The position numbers and the translations under genes were made by a program. A model generated the notes under the pieces. The model saw nothing but the letters and a program-made list of their open reading frames with translations. It made no database searches and had not been told where the DNA came from. This document shows positions 35,451 to 43,556 of a DNA stretch of 64,000 nucleotides, piece by piece (position 1 is the first letter of the stretch; every line of letters begins with the position of its first letter). Origin of the DNA: Flavipsychrobacter sp. (lineage in GTDB: Bacteria > Bacteroidota > Bacteroidia > Chitinophagales > Chitinophagaceae); assembly GCA_041392855.1 (NCBI GenBank), contig JAWKLD010000001.1, forward strand, positions 1,598,001 to 1,662,000, read 5' to 3'.

Positions 35451-37611
35451 CAGGAACATCATTACCCCATGCTATCTCTGCTACTTTATCTCCACCAAAT
35501 GTAAACTCTTGAACATCGTTAGCCACTGGCATTGCCGGTGAAGCTACACAAGCAGGAGGAGTAGATGTTGGTGTGAACTCATAAGCACCTAGGTCAGGAA
35601 CACCATCTTGTGGCTCACGAGCACGTGGGTTACCTGCTACGTCCATAGTATCATTTTCAATATGCTTACCACGACCGTTTACAGACCATGCATCAGGGTT
35701 AGACGCTTGTGGCATTAGGTTCTTAGCCGCAGCATCTGTATATCCCGGATCATGGAAAAGAGAGTTCATATCCATATTGGTCTTGTTCTTCCACGCTACA
35801 AATGATGATGTAGTGTAATATGGAGAACCTTGATAGAACATAGTACCTGTACCAGGCGAGTGGTATAGATTATAGTCCATATTAGCATACTGAGGACGAT
35901 AGTTATATATCAAAGTACCTCTTGTATCACTCTTTGAGAATATGTTGTTATACAACTTAGAGTTGTATGAAGAAGATGTATTGTAGATATAAGCACCATA
36001 GTTGGTATATCCTGTAGAATTACTATGGAAAGTGTTGTTATAGAACGAAGATGGAGCACGGTTGTAATAAACTCTAAGTGCATAACTAGTGCTAGGAGTT
36101 TTTACCATTACTGCATTGTTCATAAACCTAGGCTTAGAATAATAAGCATAGATACCATAAGTAGTACCACTATTACTGCTTATGTCAAAAACGTTACCGT
36201 CAACTATAGCACCTTGATAAGATGTAGAGTTACAGTATAAATAAAGTCCGTAGTGTGTAGCGCTAGTAACATGAGAGTTCACCTTGTTACCTTTGAACAA
36301 CAGACCATTACCATAATAGATATAGTTGTACGTAGTTGAACGACCACCTTCAACATTGTAGGTATTGTTCATAATACGAGTATTACCATAGTATGCCATA
36401 TAGTTATACATACCACCGCTACCTACTTTAGATAGGTTGATCGTATTGTTCGTAAACGTATCTGGCCAGTTAGCACCGTTGTAGCACATATATTGGTTGT
36501 AGATGTAGCTAGACGATGTAGACGTTGTTTTATAGTTGAATGTATTGCCTGAAGCTCTAGACTTATCGTTGTAATACAACGGACCATAACCACGGATATA
36601 ACCACGGCTTTGTGTTACATTAACAACGTTATCTAAATACGTCATACCTCTACTGTAATAAGTATATAGTGGATATGTTGTACCAGTGTTATTACTTAGG
36701 TTAAACACATTGTCGTGCATCTCAGGCTTGTTAATACTACTATTAGAATAATAGTTAGCAAAGTAAGTACGGATACCATAAAGCGTACTTGTAGTATACG
36801 CTTCTACATTATTATTGTTGAACTGGAAATTATTGTTTGGGTAGTAGTGATAATGTGCATAGTAAGTACCTGAACCACTACGTTTAAACGTGTTATTCAA
36901 TATTCTCAAGTTGCTAGTGTAGTAAGAATACATACCATAGTAGCCCGAAGTGTTAGAAAACTCGTTGTTAGCGAAAATAGTATTCTCAGGGCCATTGGTA
37001 GTGTTACTACCTCTCCAGTATACCCAAGTACCACCTTGTGTAAACTTATTGCCTGTAAATACGTTGTTGCTACCCGTAAAGCCATATGCATAAATCAATG
37101 CTCTAGCATTCGAAGAGCTCGAGGTTGTTTTACCGTCAAACAAGCAATTAATGACACTATCGTTAGAAGCCTGCCCTTGGAACTCAAGCATACGTTGATA
37201 GCTTGAACTACTTGTTCGTAGTGTTAGGTTTTTAATGGTTACGTAGTTCGCATTATTTAAACGGAACACATAGTTGCTAGACGAAGATGTAGATGCCGTA
37301 ATGGTCACCTTAGTTCTGTCATTGCTTTGAGAAGTAAACGTAACTCTATTAGTAGAGCTAGCTCCCGTAATGCTGTTGATCTGTCCTCTCCAGCTTGAGC
37401 CAGAGTAGCTACCATCTCTTACCATAAATGTTACCGGGCCAGACACACCATTTGAATTCAGTGCGCTGATAGCAGCAGAAAGTGTGGAGTAATCCGGAGA
37501 TGTACCTCCAATGGTGTACGTACCACTTAACTGTGCAGCTGCTGGCAACACGCTTGCTAAGAGTAAGACTACTGGCAGTATTACCTTTTTAAATTTGTCT
37601 AAGTGCTTCAT
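34312..37611 (-). CDS. Giant parallel beta-helix surface protein 1 with FN3 and T9SS domains
   Basis: A 1,099-residue protein. A signal peptide ends near AAAQ (residue 27), then QLSGTYTIGGTSPDYSTLSAA opens the family-typical domain. Residues about 60-640 are a right-handed parallel beta-helix, rich in Asn, Ser, Tyr and Gly and built of short NNxF- and NNT-containing turns (TFKRSGSG, NNTFHSN). A DLGAYEF segment near 680, a linker, two FN3-like modules and a T9SS domain (VYPNPVSDVLQLEVAG to LIKVNKQ) follow. It resembles adhesins or carbohydrate-binding helices. It is the first of three paralogues; its C-terminal third is essentially identical to paralogue 2. Ligand unknown. Confidence 0.88.
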   Translation of the reverse strand: MKHLDKFKKVILPVVLLLASVLPAAAQLSGTYTIGGTSPDYSTLSAAISALNSNGVSGPVTFMVRDGSYSGSSWRGQINSITGASSTNRVTFTSQSNDRTKVTITASTSSSSNYVFRLNNANYVTIKNLTLRTSSSSYQRMLEFQGQASNDSVINCLFDGKTTSSSSNARALIYAYGFTGSNNVFTGNKFTQGGTWVYWRGSNTTNGPENTIFANNEFSNTSGYYGMYSYYTSNLRILNNTFKRSGSGTYYAHYHYYPNNNFQFNNNNVEAYTTSTLYGIRTYFANYYSNSSINKPEMHDNVFNLSNNTGTTYPLYTYYSRGMTYLDNVVNVTQSRGYIRGYGPLYYNDKSRASGNTFNYKTTSTSSSYIYNQYMCYNGANWPDTFTNNTINLSKVGSGGMYNYMAYYGNTRIMNNTYNVEGGRSTTYNYIYYGNGLLFKGNKVNSHVTSATHYGLYLYCNSTSYQGAIVDGNVFDISSNSGTTYGIYAYYSKPRFMNNAVMVKTPSTSYALRVYYNRAPSSFYNNTFHSNSTGYTNYGAYIYNTSSSYNSKLYNNIFSKSDTRGTLIYNYRPQYANMDYNLYHSPGTGTMFYQGSPYYTTSSFVAWKNKTNMDMNSLFHDPGYTDAAAKNLMPQASNPDAWSVNGRGKHIENDTMDVAGNPRAREPQDGVPDLGAYEFTPTSTPPACVASPAMPVANDVQEFTFGGDKVAEIAWGNDVPANPVTIRQYTGTKANPINNGVGRMFFFTSIDGNDLKYSSKPKVFYKDPWIGNVSSETNAVIARSSAGGAWEGYNYTNANTDTVANSLQATPLFDSLGNYTGVENGRIGIRCVATPDGIKTKNITAISVDIEWNPVWNPIGYQVIVNTDPKTPTSSAGATQTVTNQISIPSGLQEDTKHYIHVRYICGAKDSSAWGLDSFVTKITCHEPDITLSSLTTDRVVISWKPVKTAEHYEYVINKSSVAPSFGTQTKTTSVLAPYLTPGVNYYIHARTKCNDIYEYSNWVSKPFQTWPLSVSNVSNNTGIAVYPNPVSDVLQLEVAGLIGNGAVVELQDITGKVVMRSEVTGAKMELNVSELPSGMYLLKYHDEQRNELIKVNKQ

Positions 37612-37977
37612 TTAATTAACTGTTTAACGTTTTTTAAATAGGCTTTTTGCAAGCCTTTTTCGTTTTGTAATGGACGAAATCATTCCTAAATAAATAGTTA
37701 GGAAACATATGTATAACGGGTATAGTAAAATTAACTATGGAGCAGTTTCACAAATATTAAAATGGAAACATGTCTATTAAAATGAAATTAAGTAACGATA
37801 AAACGTTAATGCTATCACTATATCAATAGCCTGTATCCTACAACCAGAGTACAATAGAAGAGAATAGGAAAAACTAATAAAAGAGTAACTGAATAACAGA
37901 GAAAAGGTGTACATAAACAAAAACGCCACCCAATAGGCGGCGTTTTAATCTCATATTAATGCGTAAATTAAACAACA
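37612..37977. other. 366-bp intergenic region with leader hairpin
   Basis: This gap holds the upstream region of beta-helix gene 1 and the terminator of the next gene. A small hairpin (AGGCTT/AAGCCT, 37640-37656) lies 30 bp before the beta-helix start codon, in its presumed 5' leader. TATGTTTC on the minus strand (complement near 37703-37710) is a near-match to the -7 element. No ORF with coding character was seen. Confidence 0.5.
37921..37947 (-). terminator. Rho-independent terminator after the FN3 protein at 37978
   Basis: An 8-bp stem AAAACGCC/GGCGTTTT with a T-run on the minus strand, 30 bp beyond the stop at 37978. Confidence 0.85.
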
Positions 37978-39780
37978 CTATTGCTTATTCACTTTTATCA
38001 GCTCGTTTCTTTGCTCATCATGATACTTTAATAGATACAAGCCAGATGGCAACTTAGACATATCAAACTGCAACTTAGCAGAGGTCACTTGATGTTGCAT
38101 TAACACCTTACCTGCTACATCCAGCAACTGCACGTAAGCTTCAACACCGCGCACATCAGCTACTTCTATTTGCAATACATCTTTCACAGGGTTAGGATAT
38201 ACTGTTATCGAGGTTGCTTTACCATTCAAACCATTAACACTTAAAGGGAAAGTATCAAACTTTTTAGTAGACCAGTTTGAAATACTCTCTACGTCTCTAT
38301 CTATACAGTGACAACGAACGTGTGCGTAGTATGGTGTACCACTATTTAAATATGGCGCAAAAACACTTGAGTTTTTTATTTTAGTACCTATAGCTGGCGG
38401 TGTAGCTGTGCTTGTTATTACATATTCATATTCATTGGCAGTAATAACAGGTTGCCAGCTTACAACACTACGTGAAGTATTAACATCTGTAATAGTTATC
38501 GTAGGTGCTACACATGGTCTTGGTACATAAAAAGAGTCTAACATCCATGCAGAGCTATCTTTACCTGCACATAAAGAACGTATGTGCACATAATAAGTAG
38601 TACCAGAGGTCAACCCTGTTCTATTTACAAAGTTGGATGTTGTACTTACTATGGTGCTACCTGAAGTTGGCGTGTTTTTACTATTGTCAATCACATATTC
38701 ATAACTTAAGGCTGTAGCAATACTATTCCAACCAAAATTCACTGCAGAAGTTGTTACTGAAGTGACATTAATGCGCGGAGGCTCCGTACAAGGTGGCAAT
38801 GTTGTAAAGTCTATAGACTCCCAAAAAGAAATAATATCAGTACTACAATGACGGCGAATATGTAACCAATACTGCGTTGAAGGGGTCAATCCATTCTCTA
38901 CAATATTATTGTTAGTAGTAAATGCAGTAGGAGCAGATAAGTTAATACCTGCTTGCTGATCTATGTAGTACTCATAATTTTGTACACCAACTGGTGCTAC
39001 CCAGGTAAATGTTGCTGAGGTAGAATTTAACGCGGCCACAGTAAGCGTGATCGGTTTATCACAAATAGGACCATTATCCCATTTATAACTCTGACCAGTA
39101 GCTGGTACACTTCTAATATTACTTACAAAACTGGTTTTGTTTATCGACGGAGAAGCAGAACTTGCTGTCAACATTTGATAATCATTAACAGCAATACCGG
39201 AGATACCAATTGTCGCTGAAGACAACGTACCTGACCCTGCTTCATTTTTATACAAGAATTCTATCTCATTACCCTGCCCTTCATATAACTTCAACTGAAA
39301 AGTAAACTTTACAGAGCTTGAGGAAAGTGGAGTCCAATCTCTCCACTCAAAAGTAAACACTCTGCTACCTGCCACACCCGTTGTTGTATATGTAGCTTGT
39401 GCACCTGTTCTACCTCCTGTAAGGTCATCAAAAAGCGGCATAAGAACAGGTGTTAGGTTATCCATGTTAGACTTGGTATTCGAATAAGTTGTAGAGGTAG
39501 TATTACCAAATGCTACCCACCCGTTAGAACATGCACTAACAGTAGTATACGGTATACCCGCATAATAAAAAGTAAAACCAATAGGGATTCCAGACTCTGT
39601 TCTATCATCTGCAAGAATATTGGCAGACGTACCACTTGCTAAGTAAGTAAGGGTTTGCGAAGAGGTGGCTGTAAATGGATAAGAAGCAACGTTGTTATAC
39701 TGCGCCTTTGCCGGCGTTAACAATAAGCTCATTGCCAGAACAGCAATCGAGGACGAAAATTGTGCGACTATTTTTCTCAT
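37978..39780 (-). CDS. FN3-repeat surface protein with T9SS sorting domain
   Basis: A 600-residue secreted protein. The signal peptide ends near AKAQ. Residues about 28-230 form a beta-sandwich-like domain (YPFTATSSQTLTYL, FTFYYAG, ACSNGWVAFG, LMPLFDDLTGG). Three FN3-like modules follow at about 235-325, 330-415 and 420-510, each with a YEYVI-type strand and a YxxHxRxxC strand. The T9SS domain (VYPNPVKDVLQIEVAD) ends in the same 18 residues as beta-helix protein 1 (LLKYHDEQRNELIKVNKQ). It lies between beta-helix genes 1 and 2. A structural or adhesive surface role is inferred. Confidence 0.87.
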   Translation of the reverse strand: MRKIVAQFSSSIAVLAMSLLLTPAKAQYNNVASYPFTATSSQTLTYLASGTSANILADDRTESGIPIGFTFYYAGIPYTTVSACSNGWVAFGNTTSTTYSNTKSNMDNLTPVLMPLFDDLTGGRTGAQATYTTTGVAGSRVFTFEWRDWTPLSSSSVKFTFQLKLYEGQGNEIEFLYKNEAGSGTLSSATIGISGIAVNDYQMLTASSASPSINKTSFVSNIRSVPATGQSYKWDNGPICDKPITLTVAALNSTSATFTWVAPVGVQNYEYYIDQQAGINLSAPTAFTTNNNIVENGLTPSTQYWLHIRRHCSTDIISFWESIDFTTLPPCTEPPRINVTSVTTSAVNFGWNSIATALSYEYVIDNSKNTPTSGSTIVSTTSNFVNRTGLTSGTTYYVHIRSLCAGKDSSAWMLDSFYVPRPCVAPTITITDVNTSRSVVSWQPVITANEYEYVITSTATPPAIGTKIKNSSVFAPYLNSGTPYYAHVRCHCIDRDVESISNWSTKKFDTFPLSVNGLNGKATSITVYPNPVKDVLQIEVADVRGVEAYVQLLDVAGKVLMQHQVTSAKLQFDMSKLPSGLYLLKYHDEQRNELIKVNKQ

Positions 39781-39827
39781 AGCGGGGACAATAAGGTTAA
39801 AACAATGACTATAAAGCCTTTACCTTA

Positions 39828-39835
39828 CAAAAATA
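39828..39835 (-). promoter_or_regulatory. Candidate -7 element (TATTTTTG on the minus strand)
   Basis: A perfect TAnnTTTG octamer about 48 bp upstream of the ATG at 39780. TTG boxes lie at 15 and 22 bp spacing, not at the ideal 19 bp. Confidence 0.5.
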
Positions 39836-39900
39836 CACCCACTTTTTATTCAAAAATCAACTCATGTATTAACTATAAAAGAATTAACCTCAATATAAAC

Positions 39901-39930
39901 TAATAGCCACTCCTTTCGAAGTGGCTATTA
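39901..39930 (-). terminator. Terminator hairpin after beta-helix protein 2
   Basis: An 11-bp perfect stem TAATAGCCACT/AGTGGCTATTA with an 8-base loop, 36 bp beyond the stop at 39966. The following minus-strand sequence is moderately T-rich. Confidence 0.8.
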
Positions 39931-39958
39931 ACTTTTGGCAATATGCCTAATTATATTT

Positions 39959-41104
39959 TAATGTACTATTGCTTGTTTACTTTGATCAGCTCATTTCTTT
40001 GCTCATCATGGTATTTCAACAAGTACATTCCTGATGGTAATTCTGATACATTCAGCTCCATCTTAGCACCGGTCACCTCGCTACGCATTACCACTTTACC
40101 GGTAATATCTTGTAGCTCTACTACTGCTCCATTTCCTATCAAACCAGCTACTTCCAGTTGTAATACATCACTTACAGGGTTTGGATATACTGCTATACCT
40201 GTATTGTTCGATACATTACTTACTGATAATGGCCATGTTTGGAATGGTTTAGATACCCAGTTAGAATACTCATAGATATCATTACACTTAGTACGTGCGT
40301 GGATGTAGTAGTTAACACCTGGCGTTAAGTATGGTGCTAATACACTGGTAGTCTTTGTTTGAGTACCAAATGATGGCGCTACTGAAGACTTATTGATCAC
40401 ATACTCATAGTGCTCAGCTGTTTTAACTGGTTTCCATGAGATAACCACTCTATCTGTTGTTAATGAAGACAAAGTAATATCCGGCTCATGACAAGTGATC
40501 TTCGTTACGAATGAATCCAAGCCCCATGCTGAAGAGTCTTTTGCACCACAGATGTAACGCACGTGGATATAATGCTTCGTATCTTCTTGTAAACCACTTG
40601 GTATAGAGATCTGGTTAGTAACTGTTTGGGTAGCACCTGCTGAGCTAGTTGGCGTCTTAGGATCTGTATTTACGATCACTTGATAGCCAATTGGGTTCCA
40701 TACAGGGTTCCACTCTATATCAACTGATATTGCTGTGATATTCTTGGTCTTGATACCATCTGGTGTTGCTACACAACGAATACCGATACGGCCATTCTCT
40801 ACACCGGTGTAGTTACCTAAGCTATCAAACAATGGTGTTGCTTGAAGCGAGTTTGCTACTGTATCTGTATTGGCATTAGTATAGTTATAACCTTCCCATG
40901 CACCACCTGCGCTTGAGCGAGCGATAACGGCATTGGTCTCTGAAGACACATTACCTATCCATGGATCTTTATAAAATACTTTTGGCTTAGAAGAATATTT
41001 CAAGTCATTACCATCAATAGAAGTAAAGAAGAACATTCTGCCTACTCCATTATTAATTGGGTTAGCTTTTGTACCTGTGTACTGTCTGATAGTTACAGGA
41101 TTTG
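39959..41104. repeat. Near-identical 1,146-bp block, copy 2 (partner 34305-35450)
   Basis: This is the second copy of the block described at 34305-35450. It runs from just outside the stop codon to codon 719 of beta-helix protein 2. After 41104 identity falls to the general paralogue level. The terminator hairpins just outside the block are unrelated in sequence, so the event ended close to the stop codon. Confidence 0.95.
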
Positions 41105-43262
41105 AAGGAACTGAATTACCCCAAGCTATTTCTGCTACTTTATCTCCACCAAACATAAATGTTTGAACGCTGTTAGCTACTGGCATTGCCGGTGAAGCCA
41201 CACAAGCAGGAGGAGTAGATGTTGGCGTGAACTCATAAGCACCTAGGTCAGGAACACCATCTTGTGGCATACGAGCACGTGGGTTACCCGCTACGTCCAT
41301 AGTATCACCATCAATATGCTTACCACGACCGTTTACAGACCATGCATCAGGATTAGATGCTACAGGCATAAAATTACCATTATCAGCATCAGTATATCCA
41401 GGGTTGTGGAATAATGAATTCTCATCAGCACCAGATGTAGACTTCCAAGTCTCTATAGAGTTAGTACTCAAATAAGGAGAACTTCTGTAGAAGATAGAAC
41501 CTCCAGGTGCGTGATACAAGTTGTAATCCATTTTACCATAGTTGGTGTTGTAGTTATACAACAACTGACCATTAGTACCGCTTCTAGAGAAGATATTATT
41601 ATAGAACTTAGACGTATAAGAAGCTGAAGAATTATAAATATATGCTGTATAGTTAGTACTACCTGTTGCATTACTATGGAAAGTATTGTTATAGTAAGAA
41701 CCGTTGTAGTTATAATAAGACCTAAGTGTATAGTTAGTGCTAGGAGTTTTAGAAGTAACAGAGTTATTCATAAACTTATCGCCACTCCAATAGTAAGCAT
41801 AGATACCGTATAGCGTACCGCTGTTATTACTAAAATCAAACACGTTACCATCGTAAGAAGCACCTGAATAAGAAGTAGTGTTGTACATATACGCACCATA
41901 GTGAGTAGCACTATTCACACGAGAAGTCAACTTATTACCTTTGAATATAGCACCATTAGGATAGTAGAAGTAGTTGTAAGTAGTAGAGTTACCACCATAT
42001 ACATCGTAAGTATTGTTTGTGATAATTGTGTTACCATAATACAATACGTAGTTGTACATACCACCACTACCAGTTTTGTACAAATTCACAGTGTTATTAT
42101 TGAACGTATCTGCCCAGTTTGCGCCATTATAACACATATAGTAGTTATAGATGTAGCTAGAGCCTGTAGTAGTGGTCTTATAGTTGAACGTATTATTAGA
42201 AGCTCTTGACTGATCGTTGTAATACAAAGGACCATAACCGTAGATATAACCACTTGTATTAGTAGCATTGATCACGTTGTTCTCATAAACAGCATATTTA
42301 CTGTAGTAAGTATATATAGGATACGTACTACCAGAAGAGTTGGTTAGCGTTACCGAGTTATTGATAATTTTCGGTGTATTTGTTGCGTTATTAGAGTAGT
42401 AGTTAGCAAAATAAGTATGGATACCATACAAAGTACTTGTTGCACTAGCTGTAATCGCATTATTGATGATCTCAATATCATCATTACAATAGTAGTTGTA
42501 CATAGTATAGAATGTACCAGAACCACTACGCTCTATAGTATTGTCATGTAGCTTTAAACCACTAGTGTAGTAAGAATATATACCGTAGTAACCAGAAGTG
42601 TTAGTAAAGCTATTGTCTTTAAACATAGTATTACCAGGACCTGTAGTAGTACTAGAACCTCTCCAGTAAACCCAAGTACCACCTTGCTTGAACTGGTTGT
42701 TTGAGAATACGTTGCTACTACCAGTAAAACCATTACTGTAAACAAGAGCAGTATTATTTGAAGACGAAGAAGACGTTCTACCATCTAACACACAGTTAAC
42801 AACACTATCGTTAGACGACTGTCCTTGGAATTCGAACATGTGTTGATAGCTTGAGCTACTTGTTTGTAGTGTCAAATTCTTAACCGTAACAAAATTGGCA
42901 TTATTGAAACGGAACACATAGTTAGCTGAAGAAGAGGTAGACGCTGATATTGTCACCTTTGTCTTGTCATTGCTCTGAGAAGTAAACGTTACTCTATTAG
43001 TAGCGCTTGCTCCAGTAATACTGTTGATCTGTCCTTGCCAGCTTGAGCCAGAGTAACTACCGTCCCTTACCATAAAGGTTACCGGACCAGAAACACCGCT
43101 CGAGTTAAGTGCGCTTATCGCCGCTGATAAAGTTGCGTAGTCAGGAGACGTGCCACCGATAGTGTACGTTCCGCTAAGTTGTGCAGATGCTGGCAATGCT
43201 CCTAACACAACTAGTGCTAATGCATACCCAAATGCTCTTTTGAAAATGTTGAAGTGCTTCAT
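39966..43262 (-). CDS. Giant parallel beta-helix surface protein 2 with FN3 and T9SS domains
   Basis: A 1,098-residue paralogue of proteins 1 and 3 with the same layout: signal peptide ending ASAQ, the GTYTIGGTSPDYATLSAA domain start, a Tyr/Asn/Ser-rich beta-helix, DLGAYEF, two FN3 modules and T9SS domain. In the beta-helix it is closer to protein 3 (shared SGLKLH, YCNDDIEI, WADTFNNNTVN) than to protein 1. From residue 720 onward its amino acid sequence is identical to protein 1. This conflict in relationship is the main evidence for conversion of the C-terminal module. Surface-exposed, adhesin-like role inferred. Confidence 0.88.
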   Translation of the reverse strand: MKHFNIFKRAFGYALALVVLGALPASAQLSGTYTIGGTSPDYATLSAAISALNSSGVSGPVTFMVRDGSYSGSSWQGQINSITGASATNRVTFTSQSNDKTKVTISASTSSSANYVFRFNNANFVTVKNLTLQTSSSSYQHMFEFQGQSSNDSVVNCVLDGRTSSSSSNNTALVYSNGFTGSSNVFSNNQFKQGGTWVYWRGSSTTTGPGNTMFKDNSFTNTSGYYGIYSYYTSGLKLHDNTIERSGSGTFYTMYNYYCNDDIEIINNAITASATSTLYGIHTYFANYYSNNATNTPKIINNSVTLTNSSGSTYPIYTYYSKYAVYENNVINATNTSGYIYGYGPLYYNDQSRASNNTFNYKTTTTGSSYIYNYYMCYNGANWADTFNNNTVNLYKTGSGGMYNYVLYYGNTIITNNTYDVYGGNSTTYNYFYYPNGAIFKGNKLTSRVNSATHYGAYMYNTTSYSGASYDGNVFDFSNNSGTLYGIYAYYWSGDKFMNNSVTSKTPSTNYTLRSYYNYNGSYYNNTFHSNATGSTNYTAYIYNSSASYTSKFYNNIFSRSGTNGQLLYNYNTNYGKMDYNLYHAPGGSIFYRSSPYLSTNSIETWKSTSGADENSLFHNPGYTDADNGNFMPVASNPDAWSVNGRGKHIDGDTMDVAGNPRARMPQDGVPDLGAYEFTPTSTPPACVASPAMPVANSVQTFMFGGDKVAEIAWGNSVPSNPVTIRQYTGTKANPINNGVGRMFFFTSIDGNDLKYSSKPKVFYKDPWIGNVSSETNAVIARSSAGGAWEGYNYTNANTDTVANSLQATPLFDSLGNYTGVENGRIGIRCVATPDGIKTKNITAISVDIEWNPVWNPIGYQVIVNTDPKTPTSSAGATQTVTNQISIPSGLQEDTKHYIHVRYICGAKDSSAWGLDSFVTKITCHEPDITLSSLTTDRVVISWKPVKTAEHYEYVINKSSVAPSFGTQTKTTSVLAPYLTPGVNYYIHARTKCNDIYEYSNWVSKPFQTWPLSVSNVSNNTGIAVYPNPVSDVLQLEVAGLIGNGAVVELQDITGKVVMRSEVTGAKMELNVSELPSGMYLLKYHDEQRNELIKVNKQ

Positions 43263-43486
43263 ATTTACCTATTAATGTTTACTTGTTTAATTAACGCCAT
43301 ATTAATTTCAACCTTAAAAAAGTTAATAAAAACAGAAAGAATTTGAACCAAAAGCTCTAAAAAGCCCGTTTTTACGCTATTAAAGATAACTTAATACGAA
43401 TTATGTTAAATTAAAATGACATTAAATTAAAATACGATTAACACTAAAAACAGCTAACTAATTGATAATAAAGCTTCAAAAAACAC

Positions 43487-43515
43487 AAAAGGTCACCCAT
43501 TAAGGATGACCTTTT
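43487..43515 (-). terminator. Rho-independent terminator after beta-helix protein 3
   Basis: A 9-bp stem AAAAGGTCA/TGACCTTTT with a T-run on the minus strand, 42 bp beyond the stop at 43557. The 295-bp gap between 43262 and 43557 holds nothing else recognisable. Confidence 0.85.
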
Positions 43516-43556
43516 ACTTAACTTACTATATTATAAATAACAGACGTGCTTAGCGA

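Noticed and set aside
37640..37656. Hairpin before beta-helix gene 1 considered as a terminator or riboswitch
   Set aside because: The stem is only 6 bp, the T-run is on the strand without a gene, and no conserved riboswitch motif was recognised.
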